Shown here one piece after another: positions 8,952 through 16,651 of a DNA stretch of 64,000 nt. The notes below the pieces were generated by a model. It was not told where the DNA came from, searched no databases, and saw only the letters and a list, made by a program, of their open reading frames with translations. Origin of the DNA: Minwuia sp048007105 (GTDB taxonomy: Bacteria > Pseudomonadota > Alphaproteobacteria > Minwuiales > Minwuiaceae); assembly GCF_048007105.1 (NCBI RefSeq), contig NZ_CP180352.1, positions 3,162,001 to 3,226,000 on the forward strand. The letters run 5' to 3'. The number at the start of each line of letters is the position of its first letter. Position 1 is the first letter of the stretch. The position numbers were made by a program, and so were the translations under genes.

Positions 8952-10262
8952 ATGGTTCAGGAACATACCGCCCGGTTCGTCGCCGACAAGCAGATCCCGG
9001 CTTCGCCTCCGCCTGGGAGGGAAACCGGCGTCATCGGCTGGCTTCGCCTCAACCTGTTCTCGGGCATCGCAAACTCGATCGTCACCATCCTGGCGTTGGC
9101 CTTCATCGCCTATGTCTTCTGGGCGATCGTGCCCTGGTTCTGGAACTCGGTCTGGAGCGCGGGCTCGCTTCAGGAATGCCGGGAGATCGACAGCGGCGCC
9201 TGTTTTGCCGTGATCCGCGAACGGTTCCAGCAGTTCGTGTTCGGCTTCTACCCGGCCGAGGAGCGCTGGCGTCCGCTGCTGGCCTTCATTCTGCTGGGCC
9301 TGGCGGTGTGGCCCGCGCTGTTCAGTTCCGCGCCACGGAAGCTGCTGATCTTCTCGGCGCTCTATCCTCTGGTCGCCTACTGGCTGATCTGGGGCGGCGA
9401 GATCTGGGGGCCGGTCGGCGTGCTTGTTGGCTTCGCCATCGGATACGCCATCGTCCGCTATCTGCCTGTGCCGCTCTCCAATGTCATGGATGAGGGCCTG
9501 GCGTTCCTGGCATCCGTCGGCATAGGCATGCTTGCCGCGGTCCTGTGGTTCCTGTTCGGCGTGGTGCCGTTTGACGATGCGCTGAGCGCGATCATCCCGA
9601 TCGGTCTGGAACCCGTGGAATCGGCCAAGATCGGCGGCTTCTTGCTGTCGCTCATTCTCGGCGTCAGCGGCATCGCAGCCTCGCTGCCGATCGGCATCTG
9701 CCTGGCGCTCGGCCGCCGGTCCAACCTGCTCATCATCAGGGCCGTCTGCACCGGTTTCATCGAGTTCATCCGCGGCGTGCCGCTGATCACGCTGCTGTTC
9801 GTGGCCTCGGTGCTGCTGGCCTACTTCCTGCCGCCGGGTACCGAGTTCGACCTGATCCTGCGCGTGGTCATCATGGTCACCGCCTTCGCCTCGGCCTACA
9901 TGGCGGAAGTGATCCGCGGCGGACTGGCGGCCTTGCCCCGCGGCCAGTACGAAGCGGCGGATGCGCTGGGGCTCGACTACTGGAAGTCGATGCGCCTGAT
10001 CATCATGCCGCAGGCGCTGAAGATCTCCATCCCGGGCATCGTCAACACCTTCATCGGCCTGTTCAAGGATACGACGCTGGTGATCGTGATCGGCCTGCTC
10101 GATCCGGTCGGCCTGCTCGGCCCGATCCGCGCCGACCAGAACTGGAACGGCATCGTGTGGGAGCTCTACGGCTTCATCGCGCTGTTCTTCTTCATCTTCT
10201 GCTTCGGCATGTCCCGCTACTCCATGTACCTGGAGCGCAAGCTTCAGACCGGCCACCGCTAA
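8952..10262 (+). CDS. aapM: general L-amino acid ABC transporter permease AapM
   Basis: AapM is the second permease and forms a heterodimer with AapQ. The 436-residue protein has a variable N-terminal half with several membrane segments and a C-terminal HisM-type domain with the coupling-helix motif (ALPRGQYEAADALGLDYWKS, then MRLIIMPQALKISIPG). The length fits AapM/BztC. It lies between aapQ (1 bp upstream) and aapP (14 bp downstream) in the standard order. Confidence 0.92.
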   Translation: MVQEHTARFVADKQIPASPPPGRETGVIGWLRLNLFSGIANSIVTILALAFIAYVFWAIVPWFWNSVWSAGSLQECREIDSGACFAVIRERFQQFVFGFYPAEERWRPLLAFILLGLAVWPALFSSAPRKLLIFSALYPLVAYWLIWGGEIWGPVGVLVGFAIGYAIVRYLPVPLSNVMDEGLAFLASVGIGMLAAVLWFLFGVVPFDDALSAIIPIGLEPVESAKIGGFLLSLILGVSGIAASLPIGICLALGRRSNLLIIRAVCTGFIEFIRGVPLITLLFVASVLLAYFLPPGTEFDLILRVVIMVTAFASAYMAEVIRGGLAALPRGQYEAADALGLDYWKSMRLIIMPQALKISIPGIVNTFIGLFKDTTLVIVIGLLDPVGLLGPIRADQNWNGIVWELYGFIALFFFIFCFGMSRYSMYLERKLQTGHR

Positions 10263-10276
10263 GAGAGGGTCCATCA

Positions 10277-11068
10277 ATGTCCGATATCGTTACCGAACGC
10301 GAAGTCGACCGGTCACAGATGAAGGTCTCGGATGAGGTCGCCATCCAGATCACGAACATGAACAAGTGGTATGGCGACTTCCACGTCCTCCGGGACATCA
10401 ACCTGACCGTCTATCGCGGCGAACGGATCGTCGTCTGCGGACCGTCCGGTTCCGGCAAGTCGACGCTGATCCGCTGCATCAACGCGCTGGAAGAACACCA
10501 GAAGGGCGAGATCACAGTGGATGGCACCCTGCTGTCGTCGGATCTGAAGAACATCGACAGGATCCGTTCGGAAGTCGGCATGTGCTTCCAGCACTTCAAC
10601 CTGTTCCCGCATCTGTCGATCCTGGAGAACTGCACGCTGGCGCCGATCTGGGTCCGCAAGACCCCGAAGAAGGAAGCCGAAGAGACGGCGATGACCTATC
10701 TCGAGCGGGTGAAGATCGCCGATCAGGCCAAGAAGTATCCGGGACAGCTCTCCGGCGGTCAGCAGCAGCGTGTGGCGATCGCCCGCTCGCTCTGCATGAA
10801 GCCGCGCATCATGCTGTTCGACGAGCCGACCTCGGCGCTCGATCCGGAAATGATCAAGGAAGTGCTGGACGTGATGGTCGACCTGGCCGAGACCGGGATG
10901 ACCATGATCTGCGTGACCCACGAGATGGGTTTCGCCCGGCAGGTGGCGAACCGTGTCATCTTCATGGACCAGGGCCAGATCGTCGAACAGAACGAGCCGG
11001 AGGAGTTCTTCACGAACCCGCAGAGCGAACGGACCAAGCTGTTCCTGAGCCAGATCCTGCACCACTAG
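10277..11068 (+). CDS. aapP: general L-amino acid ABC transporter ATP-binding protein AapP
   Basis: AapP is the ATPase of the AapJQMP importer. The 263-residue protein has Walker A GPSGSGKST, a Q-loop within GMCFQHFNLFPH, signature LSGGQQQRVAIARSL, Walker B IMLFDEPTSALD and switch His in CVTHEMG. These are typical of polar amino acid (HisP/GlnQ) ATPases. I chose the ATG at 10277 because it follows GAGAGGG with good spacing and the sequence from MSDIV matches the family; the frame is open back to 10157 inside aapM. An FMN reductase gene follows 7 bp later. Confidence 0.93.
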   Translation: MSDIVTEREVDRSQMKVSDEVAIQITNMNKWYGDFHVLRDINLTVYRGERIVVCGPSGSGKSTLIRCINALEEHQKGEITVDGTLLSSDLKNIDRIRSEVGMCFQHFNLFPHLSILENCTLAPIWVRKTPKKEAEETAMTYLERVKIADQAKKYPGQLSGGQQQRVAIARSLCMKPRIMLFDEPTSALDPEMIKEVLDVMVDLAETGMTMICVTHEMGFARQVANRVIFMDQGQIVEQNEPEEFFTNPQSERTKLFLSQILHH

Positions 11069-11075
11069 GCGCATC

Positions 11076-11648
11076 ATGAAAGCACGCATTCTCGGCTTCG
11101 CGGGCAGCATCCGCGGGGCTTCGGTCAACCGCGTCATGGCGAAGACCGCACTCGACGGCGCGGCGGCGGCCGGCGCCGAAGTCACCTGGCTGGAACTCGC
11201 CGACTACCAGCTGCCGCTCTACAACGGCGATCTTGAGGCAAACGAGGGCTTTCCGGACAACGTCGTCGCACTGAAGGACATCTTCGACGCCCATGACGGC
11301 TTCGTCATCGGCTGTCCCGAATACAATTCCTCGATCACGCCGCTGCTGAAGAACACCATTGACTGGGTCTCGCGCCCCATAGAGGGGCAGCCGCCGCTTC
11401 ACGCCTTCACGGGCAAGGTGGCAGGCCTGGTCGCCGGCTCCGGCGGTGCGCTTGGCGGTCTGCGGGGCCTGGTCCATGTCCGCGCGATCCTCGGCAACAT
11501 CGGCACAATCGTCGTGCCCCAGCAGCGGGCGGTCAGCGGCGCACCGGGCCATATCAAGAATGGCGAGGTGATCGAGGACGAGATCCGCGAATCGCTCGAA
11601 CTCGTCGGCAAGAAGACCGCGCAACTCGCCGCGGCGATGAAGGGGTAG
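11076..11648 (+). CDS. NAD(P)H-dependent FMN reductase family protein
   Basis: This is a 190-residue flavodoxin-fold protein of the NADPH-dependent FMN reductase family (SsuE/ChrR/azoreductase-like). The N-terminal GFAGSIRGASVNRVMA is the FMN-phosphate loop. CPEYNSSITPLLKNTIDW is the highly conserved second FMN-binding segment, and GSGGALGGLRG lies in the third. It is only 7 bp after aapP and may be co-transcribed, but the family is versatile (flavin, quinone, azo or chromate reduction) and the substrate cannot be told. Confidence 0.85.
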   Translation: MKARILGFAGSIRGASVNRVMAKTALDGAAAAGAEVTWLELADYQLPLYNGDLEANEGFPDNVVALKDIFDAHDGFVIGCPEYNSSITPLLKNTIDWVSRPIEGQPPLHAFTGKVAGLVAGSGGALGGLRGLVHVRAILGNIGTIVVPQQRAVSGAPGHIKNGEVIEDEIRESLELVGKKTAQLAAAMKG

Positions 11649-11657
11649 GGGGCGGCG

Positions 11658-12497
11658 TCACCGCCTCGTGGCGACCATGATCCAGGGTTCGATCATGTTC
11701 TCGTCGAGCGCCGTCGCATAGTTCCGGAACTTCTCGGGCGAATTCGCGCCGGTCAGCAGATGCAGTCCGAGCGGCGGCGGACCGTCGGCCTGGGCCTGCG
11801 CTGCAAAGGCCTTGCGGAAGAACTCGGATGCGAAGTCCTTCTGGCTTTCCTCCGCCAGCAGGGTGAAGCCGGCATGGTCGAGCAGGACCCGCATGTCGTC
11901 GGGCGACCGCAGGAAGCTCGTCTCCGCAGTTTCCGCCCAAGGCACCGGATAATGCATGCCCAGCGCCGGTCCCTTCATGACGTCGAAGATGCACAGAGGT
12001 GCGCCGGGCCTCAGAACGCGGGCGATTTCGCCATAGAGCCCCTGCCGGTCCTCGATGTTCATGGCCACGTGAAAGGTCACCGCCGCATCGAAGATTCCGT
12101 CCTCGAAGGGCATCTCCAGCGCGCTGGCCAGTTCGAAATGGCACCTGTCGGCCAGCCCCGTCCGGCTGGTGAGATCGCGGGCCACCTCGATATATTCCGG
12201 GGTCAGGTCGATGCCGGTGACCTGACAGTCGCGCTCGTGGGCAAGGTAGCGAGAGGTGCCGCCGATGCCACAGCCGACGTCGAGCACATGCATGCCGGCT
12301 TCCAGAGGCGTCATGTCGAGCGCCTTCACCGTCATGGTCCGGCCCGCGGTGTGGAACTCGTCGACGGGCGCGAGTTCGACCGGATCGATCCGTCCGGCGT
12401 CCAGGCCGAGTTGCTCGAGTCCGGCCAGGATGCGTTCCAGCAACTCACCGCTTCCGTAATGCCGCGCGACGGCGGCCTCGATCTCGTCGTCGGCCAT
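11658..12497 (-). CDS. SAM-dependent methyltransferase (UbiE / sarcosine-dimethylglycine methyltransferase-like)
   Basis: This is a 279-residue class I SAM-dependent methyltransferase. Motif I is VLDVGCGIGGTSRYLA (about residues 72-87), followed by the acidic loop GIDLTPEY. FDAAVTFHVAMNIED and ARVLRPGAPLCIFDV are motifs IV and V. A helical N-terminal segment of about 50 residues (ARHYGSGELLERIL) and the product's general look resemble glycine/sarcosine/dimethylglycine methyltransferases, but the acceptor is not determined by what I can see. I chose the start MADDEIEAAV at 12497; the frame remains open far upstream without family sequence. It is divergent from the YeeE gene. Confidence 0.8.
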   Translation of the reverse strand: MADDEIEAAVARHYGSGELLERILAGLEQLGLDAGRIDPVELAPVDEFHTAGRTMTVKALDMTPLEAGMHVLDVGCGIGGTSRYLAHERDCQVTGIDLTPEYIEVARDLTSRTGLADRCHFELASALEMPFEDGIFDAAVTFHVAMNIEDRQGLYGEIARVLRPGAPLCIFDVMKGPALGMHYPVPWAETAETSFLRSPDDMRVLLDHAGFTLLAEESQKDFASEFFRKAFAAQAQADGPPPLGLHLLTGANSPEKFRNYATALDENMIEPWIMVATRR

Positions 12498-12616
12498 TCC
12501 TGATGCCCCGGGTCTTGTTTGCAACGCCGCAAATCTAGCACACGCGGCCGGACTTCGCCCGGAGGGATAACCTGGACCGGACGGGAGATCGGGAAGAGGG
12601 GGGGGGCTCGAATTTG

Positions 12617-12640
12617 ATATATTCATAATAACGAATATAT
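12617..12640. promoter_or_regulatory. BigR-like operator upstream of the yeeE/yedE pair
   Basis: ATATATTC at 12617-12624 and GAATATAT at 12633-12640 form a perfect inverted repeat with an 8-base spacer, in a GC-rich neighbourhood. A near-copy with the same 8-8-8 geometry lies at 14432-14455 before blh and tauE. BigR, an ArsR-family persulfide sensor, is known to bind AT-rich palindromes at operons of this gene content. The assignment to BigR is inference, because no bigR gene is in the window. Confidence 0.6.
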
Positions 12641-12684
12641 TGTCGAAAATCCTGTTGCAACCAAGCGGCCGGGTCCCCCGGCGG

Positions 12685-13134
12685 ATGGAGGACAAACTGA
12701 CCGAATTCACACCTTTGTCAGCACTCGCCGGCGGCATCCTGATCGGGACCTCGGCCGTGATGCTGTTCATGCTCAACGGCCGCATCGCCGGTATCAGCGG
12801 CATCGCCGGCGGCTTGCTTCGCCTTGCCGACCGGAACGACCTGTTCTGGCGCTTCTGTTTCGTCGCCGGGCTCGTCGCGGCGCCCTGGCTGGTCGCAGCG
12901 ATCTCCGGTGCACCGGCTCCCGCGCCCGCTCTCCCCGGCGATGCCGTTTGGATGGCGGCGGGCGGCCTGCTCGTCGGTTTTGGAACCGCCATCGGCGGCG
13001 GTTGCACAAGCGGCCACGGCGTCTGCGGCATCGCGCGGCTTTCGGCCCGCTCGATCGTCGCGACGATGACCTTCATGGCCGCTGGCGGCGTCACCGTGTT
13101 CGTCATCCGACATGTTCTGGGAGCGGGCGCATGA
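12685..13134 (+). CDS. YeeE/YedE family half-transporter, first subunit
   Basis: This is a 149-residue membrane protein of the YeeE/YedE (Sulf_transp, DUF395) family, which takes up thiosulfate or related sulfur species. It has about four membrane segments and the family signature GGGCTSGHGVCGIARLS (about residues 108-124), with the conserved Cys residues of the transport path. It is half the size of full-length YeeE; the partner half is encoded by the overlapping next gene. I chose ATG 12685 (MEDKLTEF); the frame is also open from 12640, but that start lies on the predicted operator. It belongs with blh and tauE in the sulfide module. Confidence 0.85.
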   Translation: MEDKLTEFTPLSALAGGILIGTSAVMLFMLNGRIAGISGIAGGLLRLADRNDLFWRFCFVAGLVAAPWLVAAISGAPAPAPALPGDAVWMAAGGLLVGFGTAIGGGCTSGHGVCGIARLSARSIVATMTFMAAGGVTVFVIRHVLGAGA

Positions 13135-13574
13135 TGCGGGCAGTGGGGGGCCTTGTCACAGGCCTGATCTTCGGCGCCGGGCTGGTGATTTCCGGCATGT
13201 ACAACCCGGCCAAGGTACTCAATTTCCTCGATATTGCAGGAAACTGGGATCCCAGCCTGATCTTCGTGATGGGCGGGGCGCTCGCCGTCACCTTTGCAGG
13301 TTTCCGGCTCGCCGCAGGCCGTGGCCGACCGGTCTTCGACGACGTGTTTCACCTGCCGACACGGCGCGATGTCGATGCGCGTCTCCTCGCCGGCGCTACC
13401 TTGTTCGGCGCTGGCTGGGGCGTTGCGGGCTTCTGCCCCGGCCCGGCCATCACGTCCGCGACCCTCGGCGGATGGCCGGTCTGGGCGTTCCTGATCGCCA
13501 TGTTCGCCGGCTTCTTCCTGGCGCAACGGACAACGGCGCTTCTGCCGTCGGGCACTTCAACCGCCGGCCGGTAG
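13131..13574 (+). CDS. YeeE/YedE family half-transporter, second subunit
   Basis: This is a 147-residue membrane protein that forms the second YeeE/YedE half. It has about four membrane segments. GLVISGMYNPAKVLNFLDIAG and GWGVAGFCPGPAI carry the family motifs, including the conserved Cys in GFCPGP. It starts with two consecutive ATG codons overlapping the stop of the preceding gene, so the two halves are translated together and probably form a heterodimer. It ends 14 bp before the convergent tauE stop. Confidence 0.85.
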   Translation: MMRAVGGLVTGLIFGAGLVISGMYNPAKVLNFLDIAGNWDPSLIFVMGGALAVTFAGFRLAAGRGRPVFDDVFHLPTRRDVDARLLAGATLFGAGWGVAGFCPGPAITSATLGGWPVWAFLIAMFAGFFLAQRTTALLPSGTSTAGR

Positions 13575-13587
13575 AAGACGAACCCGA

Positions 13588-14394
13588 TCAGGAGATCAGG
13601 GGCAGCACCGCGCGTCCGGTCACGTAGATGCCCACAACGATCACCACGGCCGAGAAGATGATGGTCAGGCCGCGCCCGCGTCCTGCGAGCCGGCCGGCCA
13701 GCATCATGCCGGCGATGCCGCCCGCCAGACCACCGGCGACGAACTCTCCGGCAATGGCCCAGTCGACCAGACCATCCAGCGCGTAGTTGACGGCCGTCGT
13801 CGCGCCGAATGCCGCGACCGATACCAGCGACGAACCCACCGCATTCAACAGGGGCATGGCCGTCGCGCCGACCAGGCCGGGCACGACCAGAAACCCGCCC
13901 CCGATGCCGAAGAACCCGGCAAGGCTGCCCACCAGCGTACCGCTGACCGCCAGGCGCGGGCCCAACCGCCTCAACGTGGTCCGGTCCATGTGAACGTCCG
14001 GATCCTCACCGCCGGATTTCCGGCGCAGCATTGCCGCGCCGACAACGATCATCACCCCGCCGAACAGGCCGAGCAGCAATTCCGGATCGGTGAGCTTGCC
14101 GATAGTGGAGCCCAGCGCTGCGCCGGCCACGCCGAAGATGGCGAAGAAGATGGCGCAGGGCCATTTGACGTTGCCGCCGCGCCAGTGCGCCACAAGGTTG
14201 GCGAAGGCGCTGACGGCCACTGCGACTGCCGAGGTGCCGATCGCCAGATGGGTGTCGCCCACGCCGACGGCATAGATGAGCAACGGTACCGCCAGAATCG
14301 AGCCGCCGCCGCCGATCAGGCCAAGCGAGAAGCCGACGATGCCGCCTGAAAGAAGCGCGGGCAGCGCGGCCAGGATCCATGTCGTGGGTTCCAT
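13588..14394 (-). CDS. TauE/SafE family sulfite or organosulfonate exporter
   Basis: This is a 268-residue integral membrane protein of the TauE/SafE family with about eight hydrophobic segments. The family hallmarks are duplicated glycine-rich motifs: GLIGGGGSILAVPLLIY near the N-terminus and GFFGIGGGFLVVPGLV in the second half. In BigR-controlled operons such a protein is thought to export sulfite made by persulfide oxidation. I chose the start MEPTTWIL at 14394, immediately after the intergenic control region; the longer open frame runs over the predicted operator. It is divergent from blh, and the pair shares the 14432 operator. Confidence 0.87.
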   Translation of the reverse strand: MEPTTWILAALPALLSGGIVGFSLGLIGGGGSILAVPLLIYAVGVGDTHLAIGTSAVAVAVSAFANLVAHWRGGNVKWPCAIFFAIFGVAGAALGSTIGKLTDPELLLGLFGGVMIVVGAAMLRRKSGGEDPDVHMDRTTLRRLGPRLAVSGTLVGSLAGFFGIGGGFLVVPGLVGATAMPLLNAVGSSLVSVAAFGATTAVNYALDGLVDWAIAGEFVAGGLAGGIAGMMLAGRLAGRGRGLTIIFSAVVIVVGIYVTGRAVLPLIS

Positions 14395-14431
14395 TTTCGA
14401 TATCCGATGCAGGCTCGATCTCTGTGGCTTG

Positions 14432-14455
14432 ATATATTCATTTAAAAGAATATGT
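14432..14455. promoter_or_regulatory. BigR-like operator between tauE and blh
   Basis: ATATATTC (14432-14439), an 8-base spacer and GAATATGT (14448-14455) reproduce the arrangement seen at 12617-12640 with one base altered in the right arm. It lies in the 106 bp divergent region and could control both tauE and blh. Regulator identity is inferred from gene content. Confidence 0.6.
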
Positions 14456-14500
14456 CTATGACCCGGAAGCAACCGGCTCCAAAGATTGAGGGGGAACCCG

Positions 14501-15385
14501 ATGACCCAACAGGACAAGGCCAGCCCTGAAGTCGAGGCCTTTTTCGACGAGGGCGCGACAAATACGGTCACCTATGTCGTCTCCGACCCCGAGACCCGTC
14601 GCTGCGCCGTGATCGACACAGTGCTCGACTACGACGCCGCGTCGGGGCGCACCTCTACCGCCTCCGCGGACCGTGTGGTCGATTATGTCCGAGACCGGGG
14701 TCTGACCTGCGACTGGTTGCTGGAAACCCACGCTCATGCCGATCACCTGTCGGCGGCGCCATATCTGAAGCAGAAGCTGGGCGGCGCGCTGGCGATCGGC
14801 GCACGCATCAGCGTCGTCCAGGAAACCTTCGGCACGCTGTTCAACGCCGAACCCGGCTTCCGGCGCGACGGCAGCCAGTTCGACCGTCTGTTCGAGGACG
14901 GCGACACCTTCGCTGTCGGCAACATCGAGGCGCGCGTCATGCACACGCCCGGCCACACGCCGGCCTGTCTGACCTATGTCATCGGCGACGCGACCTTTGT
15001 CGGCGATACCATCTTCATGCCGGACTACGGCACGGCCCGCTGCGACTTCCCGGCCGGCGATGCGCGCACACTCTACCGTTCGATCCAGCGCATCTTCGAA
15101 CTTCCGGACGAGACGCGGCTGTTCACCTGTCACGACTATCTGCCCGACGGGCGCGATGCCTACGCCTGGGAAACGACGGTGGGCGAGGAGCGTCTGAACA
15201 ACATCCATGTCGGCGCCGGCAAGACCGAGGACGCCTTCGTTGCGATGCGCGAGAAGCGGGATGCCGGTCTGGGCATGCCGGCGCTGATCCTGCCGTCGAT
15301 CCAGGTCAACATCCGCGCCGGCGAAATGCCGCCCGCCGAGGACAACGGCACCGTCTACCTGAAAATTCCGCTGAACAAGGTCTGA
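14501..15385 (+). CDS. blh: Blh-type MBL-fold persulfide dioxygenase
   Basis: This is a 294-residue metallo-beta-lactamase-fold protein of the ETHE1/Blh group, which oxidises glutathione persulfide to sulfite. The metal motif is ETHAHADHLSAA (HxHxDH, about residues 72-83), then HTPGHTPACLTYV and DTIFMPDYGTARCDFP with the conserved Asp. CHDYLPDGR supplies the last His. Blh proteins accompany the ArsR-type regulator BigR and YeeE/TauE transporters in Xylella and Agrobacterium, which is the gene set here. I chose ATG 14501, preceded by GAGGGGG; the earlier TTG at 14486 has no such site. No rhodanese domain is attached. Confidence 0.85.
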   Translation: MTQQDKASPEVEAFFDEGATNTVTYVVSDPETRRCAVIDTVLDYDAASGRTSTASADRVVDYVRDRGLTCDWLLETHAHADHLSAAPYLKQKLGGALAIGARISVVQETFGTLFNAEPGFRRDGSQFDRLFEDGDTFAVGNIEARVMHTPGHTPACLTYVIGDATFVGDTIFMPDYGTARCDFPAGDARTLYRSIQRIFELPDETRLFTCHDYLPDGRDAYAWETTVGEERLNNIHVGAGKTEDAFVAMREKRDAGLGMPALILPSIQVNIRAGEMPPAEDNGTVYLKIPLNKV

Positions 15386-15401
15386 ACCGGGCCGGCGCCG
15401 C

Positions 15402-15491
15402 TGGCGGACAGGGTGGGATTCGAACCCACGAAGGGTGTTAGCCCTTGGCGGTTTTCAAGACCGCTGCCTTCAACCACTCGGCCACCTGTCC
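15402..15491 (-). tRNA. tRNA-Ser (anticodon UGA)
   Basis: Read on the minus strand, the gene begins GGACAGGTGGCCGAGTGG and ends in CCTGTCCG plus an encoded CCA. It has a seven-base acceptor stem, a long variable arm typical of tRNA-Ser, and an anticodon loop with TGA (CTTGAAA). The 90-nt length fits serine tRNA. Confidence 0.96.
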
Positions 15492-15607
15492 GTTGCGGGG
15501 CTGATCTATCACCGGGGCCTGGCACGGTCCAGCAGCCCGGCAGCCGGGAAAGATATTCTTAAGCCCGGTCCGGCAGGATGCGAACGAACGTTCGGAATGC
15601 CGGCACC

Positions 15608-16651
15608 ATGCTTCCAGAGTCCGCACTGACCGCAAGGAGCCAGAGGCTCGGTCCGGTCCTGCGCCGCAGCCCCTATCTGCCCGACACCTTCGCACAGCGG
15701 GGCGCGGTCGCGCCATTCCTGACCGGCGTCCTCTCCCAGGCCAGGATCCGCGCCGGCGAACGCCGTGCCCCGGGACAGGACGAGCATCTCGAGGTCCTTC
15801 TGCCCGGCTATGCAGGCGGGCGAAGCATCTATGTCGCGCCGCTGGCCCTTCTGGGCGAAGTGGTCAGCATGAGCCTTCGCGACCGGGCCTTGTCCGAGTT
15901 GCTGGTCGAAACGGGCGACATCTCCCCGCGCCGGATGCTCCGCTGCTGGCTGGAAGTGACGACCAGCGGGCTGGCCGAGACCGCAGAGACCCTGCGCGCC
16001 GCCGAATGGGTGATCCAGGCGGAGGATGCGCAGGCGGCGACCCGCGTCTGGATCCTGCGGACCGCGGGCACGGCGATGGGGTTCGGATTCGACGATGCCG
16101 CCTTCGATCTGCAGCGCGCCGCGGAGAGCCCGGCCATCTTCCGGGCCGCGGTGGATGCGCTGGCGAGGTCCGCTTCGCTGCCGCCGGAACAGCTTGAGCG
16201 GCAGTTCTCCACTCTTGCCGGCACGCTTTGGGGGGTAGGGGCGCCGGGTTGTACCGGCAGATCGCCTTTGAGACGGCTCGCTGCACGCATGGCCGACGGC
16301 GCCCGTTCGCTCAGCTTCTGGAGCCACGACACCATCTCCGAGTCCGGCACGCTGGCGGAGATCTGTGGGGCCTGCGCCGGACTGTCGGCCCGTCTCGCCG
16401 AAGAGACGCTGCATCGGATCGATGTCCTCACGCCAATTGCGATCTCGAAGCCGGACACGGCCGGACCCGCGCTGACAGAAGCGGTCGAGCGGCTGTACTG
16501 GCTGACCAATGGCTGGGATCACATGCTGAATCTCTGGAACGGTGTGATGAACGGCCGCCTGCCCGTCGAGGCGACCCTAGCCGAGATGCGGCGCGTTCTT
16601 CCGGCGACGCCGCCGGGCGAGGCCGGGGTGCTGCCCGGACGCGGTCGATGA
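15608..16651 (+). CDS. conserved hypothetical protein, first of an overlapping pair
   Basis: I do not recognise this 347-residue protein. It has no signal peptide or membrane segment. It looks like a soluble, largely helical protein with several Trp-containing helices (CWLEVTTSGLAETAETLRAAEWV in the middle, VERLYWLTNGWDHMLNLWNGV near the C-terminus) and a short Cys motif (LAEICGACAGLS). Its stop overlaps the start of the next gene (ATGA), so the two are probably made together. An in-frame ATG at 15578 would add ten residues; neither start has a strong ribosome site. Codon use matches the neighbours. Confidence 0.65.
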   Translation: MLPESALTARSQRLGPVLRRSPYLPDTFAQRGAVAPFLTGVLSQARIRAGERRAPGQDEHLEVLLPGYAGGRSIYVAPLALLGEVVSMSLRDRALSELLVETGDISPRRMLRCWLEVTTSGLAETAETLRAAEWVIQAEDAQAATRVWILRTAGTAMGFGFDDAAFDLQRAAESPAIFRAAVDALARSASLPPEQLERQFSTLAGTLWGVGAPGCTGRSPLRRLAARMADGARSLSFWSHDTISESGTLAEICGACAGLSARLAEETLHRIDVLTPIAISKPDTAGPALTEAVERLYWLTNGWDHMLNLWNGVMNGRLPVEATLAEMRRVLPATPPGEAGVLPGRGR

